The notes beneath the pieces are model-generated. The model was not told the origin of the DNA. It made no database searches and worked only from the letters and a program-made list of their open reading frames with translations. From Ischnura elegans (taxonomy: Eukaryota; Arthropoda; Insecta; Odonata; Coenagrionidae), in assembly GCF_921293095.1 (NCBI RefSeq), contig NC_060254.1, positions 7,502,001 to 7,566,000 on the forward strand: a DNA stretch of 64,000 nt, read 5' to 3'. The position numbers and the translations under genes are program-made. How positions within the stretch are numbered: the stretch's first letter is position 1; every line of letters starts with the position of its first letter. Positions 22,400 to 34,197 of this stretch are shown here, piece by piece.

Positions 22400-22512
22400 T
22401 TATAATACTCCAAGCGTTGAGGCGAAGGCTTTAAGAGATCGCTGACAGCTTGATTTTAGGATTGTTTTTTGATTCACTGGATTAATTGAATTTTTTACTC
22501 CAAAATCGAAAT
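22400..22512 (-). CDS. Exon candidate with open frame (copy A)
   Basis: After a strong acceptor (ctcttttttttacag) the minus strand reads FDFGVKNSINPVNQKTILKS, then CQRSLKAFASTLGVL and a stop at 22402-22400. Copy B keeps the acceptor and the second half (SSCQRSLKAFASTLG) but has a TGA in the first half. This is either a non-coding exon or a frame lost in B. Confidence 0.28.
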
Positions 22513-22666
22513 CTGTAAAAAAAAGAGATATTGCTTTAGGCTATAACACAAAAAAATTGGTACTGATGACAGGGGGAGTTCTTAATCATTATGCTCGACA
22601 GGAATATGAAATATAAACCAGGAATGTGGGTACAAAACTCCAAAAAATGTCACCAAATCATATTTC

Positions 22667-22710
22667 GAATGTTACCTTCTTGAACAAAGAATGTTACCTT
22701 CTTGAACAAA
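22667..22710. repeat. Perfect 22 bp tandem duplication
   Basis: The 22 bp unit beginning gaatgttaccttcttgaaca occurs at 22667-22688 and 22689-22710, and once in copy B. On the minus strand each unit holds a potential donor (aagaag|gtaacat). Confidence 0.85.
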
Positions 22711-22785
22711 ATTTATCAAAAGGTATAATTTAATTTGTAGATAAGCATGCATTTATGTTAGGTACTTAACGAGAATAGAGCTTAC

Positions 22786-22905
22786 CAGTACGCCTTAGCG
22801 ATGGATGATCCACCTCCTTACACTAACTGAACAGCTGTGAGACTCAAACTACACTAACAATAAGTAATAATTGTAAGTATGATAGAATGAGGACTACGGG
22901 GGAAA
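22786..22905 (-). other. Possible first exon of a minus-strand transcript (copy A)
   Basis: A donor (ctg|gtaagc in A, cag|gtaagc in B at 58459) ends this stretch on the minus strand. With the acceptor at 22512 it would define an intron of about 270 bp. No open frame is conserved, so the exon may be untranslated. In copy B a CRE palindrome (58845-58852) lies upstream; A has tgacgtaa instead. Confidence 0.28.
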
Positions 22906-23356
22906 AGCCGAAGTGACGCACAGCTTCTTGCTAGCAGTCCTGAGAGGTAATGGAGGGCGGGGAATCACTAAAAATATCAGGGGAGGTTGCCGTGCACAAA
23001 TAACCCAAGGCGGAGTCAAAATTGTTGGCCCGATTTTGTGTCCATGTGCATCGCGAAGGCATTCGCTTTGCGCGTCGTTGGGTAGAGTTGGGAGCTGGTG
23101 GTTCAGGGGGAGGTACTAAAGAAGAAGGGGGGGGGGGGGTAAAGGGAGTCAGGGAGCCACAAAAAAGTACCTCAACATGCCTCTAGTGACGTAACAAGGT
23201 TCGCTTCACGGCAAATAGTCGCAGTGTGTGCTGTTTAGTTAATTTTACTGCGTTAAGGCAATGGATTGATAAGTACGTGTTAGTACGTGTATCAAGGAAT
23301 CAGCTTGCATGAATATGGACGTATATTTTGCTATTATGCATCATATTTCTATGACC

Positions 23357-23460
23357 GTGCGGTATGCGTGCGGTGGTCCACATGCATGCTGCACGTTCGT
23401 GATTAATCACCCCATGCCAAACACCCTAGAGATGGCTCGCAGGGTATTGTGATGATGTAC
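23357..23460 (+). mobile_element. CR1-like LINE 3' tail (copy A)
   Basis: The sequence from ggtggtccacatgcatgctg through accccatgccaaacacccta to ggctcgcagggtattg matches the 3' end of the CR1-like element at 26395-26489. It ends in a short GATGAT-type tail. Coding sequence is absent, so this is a 5'-truncated insertion. Confidence 0.75.
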
Positions 23461-23729
23461 GTGAATTATAACATGCTCAATTTTCTGTTCATTCGCCTTC
23501 ACAATTGTGTTGGCTATCTGGTGCATTCTCAAGTTCATACATTTACATATTTCTTTTAACGTTTCACGTTTTTGCGTTATTACCAATGATTAACACCAAG
23601 GAGAAGTTTTTTACCGTTATACACGAAAGAAACATGTGATAAATCTTTACCATGATAAGTCTTAATTCGATTATTACTGCATGCTTTCAAGGCTCAACTG
23701 AACTACAAAGGATCACGTGATAAACTTCC

Positions 23730-24261
23730 TTCCAAATTAACTCGATTTTTTCAGGCTTAAATTTGTGAAAATCCATTGTAAACAATAAAAAGTCATGGTA
23801 CTTTTTCACTCAGTTTATTTAAGACGACTTTTCGTCGCAGAAGCAACATCTTTAGGTACAGAAATCGTTATTTCAGTTGTTATTTTGTTGTTTATTTCGT
23901 TGCTATTACGCGTTGGTAGGGGAGGGTTGCGTTGGGGTTGGAGAGTTACTCAACATCAGGGGAATTTCCAAGAGGAGGGAATAGTTGACAAATATATTCT
24001 CATTTGCTAAAATTCCATTCCTGATGTGATTCCTAATCTCCAACTCCTCCAAGCAGTCCATCCTTCTTCCCTTTTTCTCAAGGTGGAGAATTTCCGGAAC
24101 AAAATCGCTCCTGTGGTCACTCGGCCATAGGTGTTTCGCGTTTTGTCTATCTCCCCGTTTCTTAAATGCCTTCTGTGTTCCTCTGTTCTTAATCGGAACG
24201 AACGTCATGTCTGACCTATTTAAGAGGTCTCACAGTCATTACACTTGAGTCTGTTGTTTCC
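23730..24261 (-). pseudogene. Penelope-like element fragment, present only in copy A
   Basis: The minus strand encodes a GIY-YIG endonuclease end. NNRLKCNDCETS, a stop, IGQT and EEHRRHLRNGEIDKTRNTYG come first. A frameshifted LHLEKKGRRMDCLEELEIRN (24088-24029) and an ILANENIFVNYSLLLEI tail follow. Copy B is uninterrupted here (ataaacttccatccgaatg). The block is bounded by ttcc on both sides (23726-23729 and 24258-24261), compatible with a short target duplication or with deletion through microhomology in B. It differs from the 13427 relic and belongs to another Penelope-like lineage. Confidence 0.75.
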
Positions 24262-24365
24262 ATCCGAATGCCAATTCATTTTCGTGGCATGAACTGTGGT
24301 ATACAGAACTGTAAAACATTACTTGTTATTTACTATCACCGCTTAATATTTAATATCATTTCATA

Positions 24366-25790
24366 ATTCAAAATTGATTTGCGTAAGTTTCGGTTTATGT
24401 TAAACCATCATCAGGTCTTTAATTGAAAAAACGATATTACAATATTGACACATAAATAAAAGGTTACGAGCAATATATTTTTTACAAAAAGTTATATTGT
24501 TTGATGATGGTAAAAATAAACCGAAAAGTAATCAAATCACTATTGAATTATTTGGCTTAAACTCCAAGAACTTAAGATCATTATATATTAGAGGTCAAGA
24601 AAAGAAAAAAAAACTAATAATTTTTATACCTGGGTGGAGGTCGGTGCGTGGCGCTAGGGGACGAGGTTCGTTGTCTTCTGATCCCACTAAATAAACCAAC
24701 TCAAGTATAGATGGTTTATAAATAATTGCTAGTATTTTATACCTGAATAGTTTCTATTTGTATTCAGTATTTCTTTTTCGTGTTTCTGATTTGAGTTAAT
24801 ATTCTGTGATTCTTTATGTTCTGAATATTTTCAATTTGTTTTCATTTTACATGTTCTTTTTGATTTGATCGAGGGCCTATTTTTTCATCCTCCAATAAGC
24901 CACAAATAAAAGAGGAAGTGCTTGATTGAAGATCATTTCATTGCTAATTATTGAGTACACTTTTGCGTAATTTTCGACGCTAATGCCTCGGCGCTTGATG
25001 TCCTTCATCGAACGTTGCTGCGAATGCCTTTCTATGAATTTTACCAGTATCCTGAATCTAATCGTCCGCTTTAGAAAGCTCACGTCCTAGCCAAATTGTC
25101 ACTCCAGCGAAGTATGAGGGTCAGATAAAATTCGCAAGTTAATGATTGCACGGTGGGTGATCGTAAACGTCCCATTGGAATTGCTCAAAGAACACTTGGA
25201 CTGAACAAAAAACAGTCGACGCGTAGAGGACGGGCGATGTCATGTATCAGAAAACTTCCAGAATACAGAACGTATTATTTTATTTTGAATGGCTCCGCGC
25301 AATCGGCGTATTTTTTACACTCAGCAGATGCATTTATCGTTAAACCCGGCGGAATAATATCCAAAAGTATTACACCTTATTGATCCCAAAACAGGAGAGC
25401 ATAATATTTCGATATTTTATGGATTGCCTGAACTTCCTTGGTTTCTTTGCTGACTTTTGGTGCCTTCATTACCATAACTGTAACGTTGTTTAAAGTATGT
25501 CATATGGAATCCGTCTCATCTTTAGTCACAGCTGATTTTTTAAAGTTCTCTTTTATCAGCATAAAGGGCAAGAAATGTCTATTTCCATTCATCAAGTTTC
25601 GTTCTTGTCACTCCACAGTTCACGTAAGGCGGGAGAATCAGTGGCTGTGATCTTACTACTCGCCTTAAACTGACAACTTATGCTCGCAGATGACTGAACT
25701 TGTGGAAAAGAGGACGCGGAATCGACCGCTAAGTGCAATATCCTTCGGGATTACTCACACGATCCATGCACTACATTGGAATTGCACTCA
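24366..25790. other. Unique spacer between duplicate copies, no gene recognised
   Basis: This is AT-rich sequence with several short frames lacking motifs. Near 24390-24420 the text gtttatgttaaaccatcatc, read on the minus strand, resembles the tgatgatgg...cgaaac motif often near Penelope-like element ends, but this is weak. Confidence 0.4.
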
Positions 25791-25794
25791 GCGT

Positions 25795-26489
25795 CCAAAA
25801 GAAGGTTTTGTTAAAAGGATATTAGGTTAGTGCGACGAAAAGGTGAGATAAATTAACTACTTCTCCCTAGTTAGACCACATTTGGAATACGCTGCCATAG
25901 TTTGGGACCCTCATGAAATAGTCTCATTAAAAGATTAAGAACGCGTGCAAAGAAGAGCTGCCAGGTATGTAAAAGGTCGTTACGATAGTCTTGCTAGTGC
26001 AACTGACCTCTTAGATAAACTCGGATGGGAATCTCTGCCGGACCGTAGATTGAAAAATAGACTAAACCTTTTAGAAAAATCCTTGAGCAGTGTCTTCTCC
26101 GACGAAGTTAAGAATATCTTACGAACGCCAACATACTACGGTAGATCAGATCATGTAAATAAAATAAGAGATATTTACTGTAGAACAGACAGATTAAGAA
26201 TGTATTTTTTCACGACCGATACGATATTATAACAGCAGAGTTAGAACTCACGAATAGATTAGATGGCTTTGTAGTGTCGTCTACTAACTTATGTATACTT
26301 TAATGCATGTTTCTGAATCTTATTATTATTATAACAGCGTGTGGTAGTATAATTTGTTAATGTGTGTGACGTTTTTTGGACCATGTGGTGTGTTTTGGGT
26401 GTCCAGTTGCATGCTGCATACTGGTGATTGATCACCCCCTGCCAAACCCCTAGAGGCGGCTCGCAGGGTATTTTATAGATGTAGATGAA
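25795..26489 (+). pseudogene. CR1-like LINE, reverse transcriptase C-terminal end and 3' tail
   Basis: The end of a CR1/Jockey-type pol is seen: INYFSLVRPHLEYAAIVWDP, then ERVQRRAARYVKGRYDSL (25938-25991), LLDKLGWESLPDRRLKNRLN, and a stop at 26232. A 3' UTR follows, with ttattattataacagcg and a conserved tail (gatcaccccctgccaaaccc ... ggcggctcgcagggtatttt) ending in gatgtagatga. The last 95 codons are uninterrupted, with stops upstream. It is heavily 5'-truncated. Confidence 0.83.
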
Positions 26490-28299
26490 GGGCTGGCGGA
26501 CACAGAGTCACCGATCGCTTTCTCCCTTCTCCAGATCCTGCATCCGAGTCAGTGGTCGCCCAAGTGAACCAGCTACAGCGTCCGAGTATCCCCATTACCA
26601 ACCGAGAGAACATATGTGGCTGAAGTCCTGGACAGCGCGGCTTGCGATGTTCTTGAGGGACAGAGTTAAGTCGGTGTGTTCCTGGAATGAGCAGCTGACG
26701 GCCATTGGAAAGGCGGACGGATGAGAAAAAAGCGTTTTTTTCATCAATTTCTACACTCAAATAATCTTCTCTGATATCCATACTGTCTGAGCTCTACTAA
26801 AAATTAAGAGTAACTTCCTTCCACACAAGTCAAAAGTCCTAGAGTTCCTCAAAGCAGAACGAAAGAAAGTATATTTTGAGCCACCTTAAAACCTCCGACA
26901 AATCGGTTGTCTGTTTTAAATTCAACACCTTACTCTTCAATACTCTCTCGTACTAGGTCTGCCACATGGTCATAAAATAAATCATTAAAGAACAATAATT
27001 TATTGACAAGTATTGACGACGAAAGGATACTATAACGATGATCTTGTTGTATGTATCCATTTTAACATATTAAATGAGATTCAAGGTTAAATGTTGGGGC
27101 AATGCCCATTTCCTAAGAGTATAAAAAAAATTATTAGATTTACTGTTAAAAATTGTAATGTAATAATTTACGTTGATGCCTTAATTTGTACCATTATCAT
27201 TTTGCAACAAGCAATCAAAATCACTTACTTTATTTATGCTGATTAAATGTATAACAATAATTTAATAATAAACAAAGATAAAACATGAGCCTCGAAAGAG
27301 GAGCAGCAGCAGCAGCGCGAGTTAAGAGGTAAAGATTAAATTGCTCTATCAGGTTAGTACTTATGGTAAGTTTTCATAATAATGGTGGCTCGCCATACCA
27401 TCCGATGAACAGAGTACGCCGCCCTCAAAGTACTCAACTGTCCAGCAATGAGCATTCTCCGCCTCCGCCAGTATCCGGACACACAGGGTGAGAAGGAACC
27501 AGACCTCAGGGCCTTACTTTAAGAATAGGAATGAATTGTAAACATTCTCTGTGCCCTTGTTAATATTCATTAACTCGTCGTGTAGTTGTTAAAGTACTCC
27601 CCCGATAGAGCATATTTCTAATTGTAAAATTTGTTCAACTTTAATTGATTTTTAATTACTAAATTTGTTTAAAATAGTAACTCATGAAAAAAAGGGTCAT
27701 TTTAGTAGGAAAGTACTTGCCGAGTCACACAAGTGTGTGGCAAAAGGCAATTTTTTAGAGGCAGTAATGCTGTAACATGGAGACAAAAAAACCTGCTGGC
27801 TGAGCATTTAGAATAATTGGTTTTTCTGCTTGAGAATTTGAAAGGGCTAAATATTACATGATTAATATACTTTGTATGAAATCTTTATTATAGCTGTGAA
27901 AATATCTATACTCAGGGCTCTCCCTTGTCGGTTGGATAAATATATATGACTTCAATGGTCGACATATTACTCAGGGTTAATTAATTTCAAGTGTGCCCAT
28001 GGCACTATTGAAGACCCATTAATTTTCATTCATCCCCTACTTCTGACATTAACCATCAACATTTCTCATTATATTTTCCTCCTTACATTACTAGGATAGA
28101 CATTCAGAATAGAAAATAGGATTAGAATATATTGTAGTATGCATTGCTGTATTGCCTGGTTCAGAAATTATCATACTCCACTCGATACTCGCGAGTAATT
28201 TTCAACTCGACTCGAGATCAAAAGGTGCTACTCACACGTCCCTACTATCTTTCTAACAGACATACGTAGTATGTAATATAAGTACCTAGTATGTACGTC
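26490..28299. other. Spacer sequence, no gene recognised
   Basis: 26490-26730 is GC-richer than its surroundings and open on both strands (79 and 102 codons) but has no recognisable motif. A CAG trinucleotide run lies at 27301-27318. The rest is AT-rich. Confidence 0.4.
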
Positions 28300-28307
28300 C
28301 TACTGAA

Positions 28308-28569
28308 CAGTGGCAGATACAGAAAAAACACAACGGGGGGTGGGGAATTATTTGAGCGACCTATACTTTTATCGTAGTGAATAGTAATCAAGTTGCATGC
28401 AAAGTTTAGAATTTAAGTTTTATTCCAACTGATTATACGCATGTACAAGACACCGATACCTTATGATATAAAAAAATTACAATTGTGGTTCTCCTATGTT
28501 CGGCAATGCGGTCAGCCCCGCAAATAGGGGGCCCGCGCCCCCTGCGACTCTCATATGTATTCGCGACTA
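28308..28569. mobile_element. hAT-like non-autonomous element
   Basis: It starts cagtggcagatac and its interior (ccttatgatataaaaaaatt ... gtggttctcctatgttc) is the reverse complement of the element at 29687-29939. Candidate 8 bp duplications are ctactgaa (28300-28307) and atattgaa (28570-28577), 6 of 8 identical. The ends are eroded. Confidence 0.6.
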
Positions 28570-29686
28570 ATATTGAAAATGAAGTTAATGCTACAATTGA
28601 CAGAATTACAAGATTTTAAAACCAAGGTTTTGGGAAAAATAAGGTAATACTACAACACTGGCTGGAAGGCTGAAAAAAAATTGACGATGGAAATTAAGAA
28701 CGATGATGAGATCTGTTAAACTACAGTTTCCTGAAGTTAATATTTTCATACCATTAACTCAGTAGCCTTTTGATGAGATTTAACGACTGTAAAACATATA
28801 AAACATCTGCCGCAATACCGCTGCAAATAATGCCACTGCGTGTTGAAATTCAGTTTCATTTAGTGGTCAAGCGCCAGTGGTCAAGACTCGTTCGTTCCCG
28901 TGCATGACTTAAGAAAACACGCAACGAGACGCCTTCAGAATCGGTGAGTGAGTAGGCGTAGTGGTAAAGCAGCAGATCTTATACTGTAAATGTACAAACT
29001 TGTCGTCATAAAATTTTTATAGCGAAAAACCACTCTTTTGTCTGATAAAATCGCTATTCATTTGTCTCGAAATCTTATTTCATGAAGAAATGGGAAAACA
29101 TATCAGGTAGGTTCTCTTTCGTATTACTTCTGCAATGATTGCAACTTTTGTTCGCGCTGTTTGTCGCTATTCCTAACTGCAGAAAGTGCGCAAAAACTCA
29201 TCTAACATTAGTTCGCAGTGTATTTGATCGAGGCTGCCCCTGTAGATACCAAAATTCTATTAATATTGAGGTTCACCACGATATGTGTACTCATTGTATA
29301 TGTCTCACAGATACGTGGCTCTGTGGCAGAACTTGTCGAGTACGTCTATTCTGTGCGCGGTAGTTCCGGTGAAAATTTGAGAGGTTTAGTCCGAAGTAAT
29401 CACACTTTTTCATTTTTTAAAGAGAGACATTCTTACTATCAATGTTATCCTTGGAGACGAATCAAGAAAATTTAATAGATACTGATTTTTTTAATATGAT
29501 TAAAGTTTTTAAAATGATGATTCTATCTACACATATATTTCTCAACAGATTCATCCACGAAGAGGAGTTAAGCAGGTGAGGTGGCAGTGGTAGTATCTCG
29601 TACCCTTTCGGCTAATATCTGTCAATTCTCAGTTGATTATAATTCCTAATCATAGTAACAACAATTATCAATTTATAACCAGATAC
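28570..29686. other. Spacer sequence, no gene; partial tRNA-like A box
   Basis: At about 28950-28968 the text taggcgtagtggtaaagc fits the pol III A box, as in tRNA-derived SINEs, but no B box follows at the expected distance. Two overlapping plus-strand frames (29139-29475) lack motifs. Confidence 0.35.
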
Positions 29687-29939
29687 CAGTGGCGGATATA
29701 TATTAAGGGGAGGAGACGTGTGCCCCCACCCACCCCTTGCGGCGCAAAACATTGAAGAACCACAATTATAAATTTTTATATCATAAGAGGTCATTATCTT
29801 CTATAAATGTATAATCAGTTTAAATAAAACTTGCTTTAAATTTGTTTGCGACTTATTTTCCATTACGGTAAAAGTAAAGACAGCTCAAGATATATTTTAC
29901 GCCCTCCCCCTCTTACTGTGTTTTGTGTACCTACTACCA
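29687..29939. mobile_element. hAT-like non-autonomous element with perfect 8 bp duplication
   Basis: The left end is cagtggcggatata. Identical 8 bp copies of ccagatac flank it at 29679-29686 and 29940-29947. The length is 253 bp and there is no coding frame. The interior is related, in inverse orientation, to 28308-28569. Confidence 0.78.
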
Positions 29940-30034
29940 CCAGATACACTCGTGGTTGAAATTATTTTGGTAACCCTAGAGTAAAAAAGTAATTGTAATT
30001 CGATCAATAAATATAGTTGTAAATTTTATTGTGC

Positions 30035-30120
30035 TTGGGCTAGTGGGACATTACATGATTAAAATCACCTACGCTTTCAGTTCGAATCCCGGTCAAGGCG
30101 AGTGATTTTTTCTGCTGATT
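30035..30120 (+). repeat. Possible tRNA-derived SINE fragment
   Basis: The segment gggctagtgggacatta ... agttcgaatcccggtcaagg contains a B-box-like gttcgaatccc and a degenerate A-box-like start. It does not fold into an obvious cloverleaf, so it is not called a tRNA gene. Confidence 0.35.
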
Positions 30121-31083
30121 TTTCGCACAGTTTGTGCATTGAGGGCGACTCCCGTAAAAGTTATCAACGTGGCTATTCCCGGTATACTTAAAACTAATCA
30201 ACCATTTCTTCAAGTATATAATGGCCATGGCTAAAGCTAAGAAGATGGAGGATATTCATGCAAAGTTGAGATCGTCGGTTGACGTACCTACGTCTACGGA
30301 AGGAGTAAGAAGGTTTAAACGGCAACTAATAAGTGTGCTGTGAAATTAAATTCGTGGAGGGAAGGAAATTGGTCGTTTGGTATCTCTTGGCAAGTATACG
30401 GAAAAATACAACATCAAAGAAAAGGTGTGGAATACGTTATAATTATTACCATGCGTTAACAAATAGCGCTACATAGGCCTGGAACGAATTTAGTTGGAGG
30501 CAATTTGTGATTCAATGGTTACGTTCCACCAGTTGATTGAATAATTGATGATTGATATCAAGAGTGATCAAGGAGGACATGATGCGAGAACTAAACTATA
30601 TTTTCAGATCGGGTAGGAACGAATAATAGAGATACTTCTCTAAACGGATTTTTAGAGTAATTCGATTTCCCGCGTACAATGAAGTAGTTGTTAGAAAGAT
30701 CGAGCCACCAGCAAAACACCCAATACATACACTTGAATCTCTCCTCCAGGTTAAGGTCTTTTTAAAGCCTTAACACCCCTCGTAACCCGCCTATCGACTC
30801 ATCTTGGGGTGTAACATGTAAATAAAAAATTATAAAGTTAAACTTTTAAATTATAAATAGAAACATTTTAATAAGACACATAAAACGTCTCCCTGTTATT
30901 GTTCTCGAATTTTAAGCGAATAATTTGTTGTGAACTGTGAACTCTGAAAATGTCAGAACATTTGGTATACACTCTTATCAGTAATCTACTGTAATTAATG
31001 AATTTAGCATCAGTATATTCCCTGGGGTAAAAACTTAGTAGCACGAGGTGATTCCACACCCGCAGACATGTAGTCAAGAGTCC

Positions 31084-31605
31084 GTATGACACCTCCCAAC
31101 TCATTCATTCCGTATGACACCTCCCAACCCATTCATTGGATATTGGATTGTGGTCCAACTGACACGCACGAATTTCTAGTCATGTATCCATCTCACAATA
31201 TTGGACACAATTTCTCGCCCAATCTAGAATTTAGAACAGGTTCTAGTTTCTCGCGGCCAATATCCTATCAGTTTTGTTTACCCCTAGTGGCCAAAACAAA
31301 AACCTCTTTGTGAAGCATCTGGTTTGGATGTAAAACATTGGATTTTTTCCGAGAATTTGCTTGAAGTTTCTAAAATGTGGACGAAGGAAGTTGTTTCCAT
31401 ATTGACTGAAGCGTAAAAATCACATGAATGCGTATAAAATGTAAAATCATCGAAATACAATGACATTCTGTAGTGGGGCATAAGAACACAATTGCGGCCA
31501 ATATTGGTGAAAATATTGATACGTGTCATACGGTACGTAAGGCGCAATATTTTAAACAATATTGCGCGCAAATTTATTGGCCAATATATCGGAAAGTGTC
31601 ATACT
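31084..31605. mobile_element. Possible MITE with gtatgacac ends
   Basis: The left side has gtatgacacctcccaac twice in tandem (from 31084 and 31112). The right side ends with the complement gtgtcatac (31597-31605), and another copy of it lies at 31523. Inside is a perfect hairpin gcgcaatatt / aatattgcgc (31542-31551, 31558-31567). No target duplication was found, so the boundaries are tentative. Confidence 0.4.
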
Positions 31606-32830
31606 TGCTCGGGCCTTAATCAGAAATGCGTTCGCTTTCCAGCCAATGGCCACGCACCCACGACGCCACGGTGTCACACCAGAAAGAAGGATTATGTGCT
31701 AAGAAGGAGACCGAGCTACATTGAAAATAAAACTACTAGTTGTTAAAAAAACGAAAAGGTATCGTAGAAAGTGATTCATACAGCGACTCAGTTATATCGT
31801 GCCAAAAAACTAATTCCGATAGTACTTACACGTGTAATCAGGGGTGATCTGGCCAGGTCGGCTGGACGGAGAACGCAGAGGGCCCCGAGCTTAAGCTTAA
31901 GCTAATGCCTGCGTCTATCGTGAAGTGCATATGTATGGAGGGTGTTACAAAAAAAGAGTAAGATTCCTAGAACCTAAGTTTTTTGTAATTATAAAGTTGT
32001 ACGTTTTCGTTAGTAGCTACATTTACAACATACTAAGTGAGAAAATATCATGTAAATTAAATAAAATAAAGGTTGTAGAAGATAAAAGAGAACCTAACGA
32101 AGCCTGGCCTTGAAAGGGTTTTTCGAATGGTCATTTTTGAGTTTTTTTTTTTTAAGGATTACAGTGCAATTACATAAAACGAATTCACTAAATAGTTAAT
32201 AGAACCATAATACATAATTACAATTTATAAGCAGTGAAGTAATATTTTTTCATTGCTTATATCTTGTTATTAATAGCCAGAATGGCGTCAAAATTTATTT
32301 CCGGACATGCAATTATTTAAAATTTTCCGGGGAGGGGGCCGGCATGAGGACGAGGGTCCAATAATTAGTCCCTGCCGATGGCACACAATCACCCTGGACC
32401 TCCCCACCGTGTAATTAGTTAAAAACCTCACATCCAGGTCCTATTTTATCTAGTCCGAGTCAAGCGTTCCCTGAGATAAACTAGAACAAGTACTTCGGTC
32501 ACTTATTCAGACGGAAAAAATTACATATTAAATCTACCGGTTCTGCATTCTATTTCCCTAATCTTATCCACGAGATAATTTCTACCGCAATAATTACACT
32601 CTCTAAAAATATCTTGAACATGAAGCAAAAACTAATATACTTGAATTTCCGCAACGAGCCAATCTAAATTTTTTCCCTCCATCAGTTATCCTTCTATTTT
32701 TAAACTCGTATATTATTCAGTTATAATACCATAATACTATGATTACCGTAAAAATAAGTCATCAAGTCTTTCTACACGTCTCTTAATCCGATCTATAAGC
32801 GAAGCCGTTTCTTTTTCCTACGGGTCCCAT
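31606..32830. other. Spacer sequence, no gene recognised
   Basis: AT-rich, with one GC-rich patch near 32328-32410 (ggggagggggccggcatgag) of unknown nature. Short frames lack motifs. Confidence 0.4.
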
Positions 32831-32837
32831 GTACTAG

Positions 32838-33012
32838 TAGTTGGGGATTAAAGACAATCGTCGAGGGACAAGTAGAAAGTAAGAACGTGAAAGGAAGACC
32901 TCTTGCAAATAAATCCAACATTCAAAGAAGGATGTGAAAGAGAAGAAATTCGTAGGTGTGAATGGATTAGCTGATGGGAGAATTGAGTGGAGAGCTGCGT
33001 CAAACCAATGGG
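32838..33012 (+). pseudogene. LINE C-terminal scrap
   Basis: The plus strand reads GLKTIVEGQVESKNVKGRP, then decayed text ending GELSGELRQTNG. This matches the KTIVEGQVEGKKGKGRP ... EELRAASNQS terminus of the LINE at 8744-10200. Only the last 60 or so codons remain. Confidence 0.7.
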
Positions 33013-33138
33013 GAACGTGCATGAAATTTCTTCACATAGCTAATAGGTCTCACTGAATTGGCAAATTTCTCACGAGTCCAAATATGCGAGCCAAAACTCT
33101 CCTAGAATTCCACAAACGTCATTAAATGCTATTTAAAA

Positions 33139-33330
33139 GTGACGTCATCGGACGGTACACCATCCACTTCGCTAAGAGAGCTAAGAGCGGCAGAGCCTTG
33201 AATGCAAAATATCGAAGTAAAAATAGCAATAATATTCGCCAAATTTGCATTTGAGCACCCGTTTAGGATGATTTTCTGTCCACTTCCTCAGTCTGTCATC
33301 ATTGGATACCGTACCGTGACGTCACGCTAC
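33139..33330. promoter_or_regulatory. Paired CRE-type palindromes in an imperfect inverted repeat
   Basis: gtgacgtcatcggacggtac at 33139 and the complement-like taccgtaccgtgacgtcac ending at 33325 form inverted arms, each with a tgacgtca core (33140-33147, 33317-33324). A CCAAT box follows near 33352. It could be a promoter relic or a mobile element with CRE-bearing ends. No exon was found next to it. Confidence 0.4.
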
Positions 33331-34197
33331 GATGGCGTCGTGTTTTCAAGCAGCCAATGAAGAATAATTTTTAAAGACTCAAAACTCAGCTAAAAAACAT
33401 TATTCCTCCGCAATGTTTTTGGTTGGTACATTTGAGATAGGGACCTTCTACTTATAGTACTTTTAAATAATTGTGCATTTTCCCCATTATGGGATTTTTT
33501 ACTTATACGGCGCTGATGATCGAATGTAAATGGATCGCTCCACCCCCCTTCGGATATTTTTGAAAGCCGATTAAACCACGCCCCAAGTGGTGACCACCGA
33601 AATCAACATTCACTGGGACGTTCTGAGGACGTCCTTTCGATGTAGTGCCTTTACATTTGACCCTTTGGCAAAGAGTGGAATTTGCTCCCATGACTGTGAT
33701 GAGGCCCACCTGAGGCTTAAGAAAATGAATGTAAGCATCTGAAGAAATGAAAAAATTTTAAGCTATTTATCAACGCCAACCACAATAGTAATTTTGAAAA
33801 ACCTTGAAATATTAGTAACGATAGCAGTGATTTTCAGATGTAAATATGTATTTCGTGTAGTGTCCCAAAGGTCGTGTGTCATTTTTCACATCTAATTTTA
33901 GTAAATTCACATTGAGAAATATTCATGAAAATTGGCACATTAATGGGAAAGAGGTCCTAAGTTTTTTTTCGCGCAGGAAACATTTTACAATTTTGACCTC
34001 ACTATGTTGGTCCAAACGAAAAATTTTAATGTGCCTTGTGGCGTTTCAATGTTTAAAAAATCGAGATCGATAACTTTTGAATTTCATTGATTTCCGGACA
34101 TGAGAAAACCGAAAATGACAGTTTCATTTACAAAAATTTAATCGTTGACCCAGTAAGATAACTTTCAAGTTGATAAAAATGACAAAAAGAATATCAA

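Larger units (their letters stand above)
2965..24365. repeat. Segmental duplication, copy A
   Basis: This segment is repeated in the same orientation at about 35258-59516. Both copies start near a shared motif (ggtcaactggttgatct) and end near a shared ttaatatttaatat. Order and orientation of all internal relics agree. Hand-sampled windows are nearly identical from about 4.7 to 15 kb and clearly more diverged (about 4-20%) towards both ends. Transposon relics inside share the same breaks in both copies, so they were already dead when the segment was copied. The exact ends are uncertain by some tens of bases. Confidence 0.93.

Noticed and set aside
28940-30120. Possible tRNA genes
   Set aside because: Only single A-box-like or B-box-like pieces are present and no cloverleaf can be drawn; treated as SINE-like fragments.
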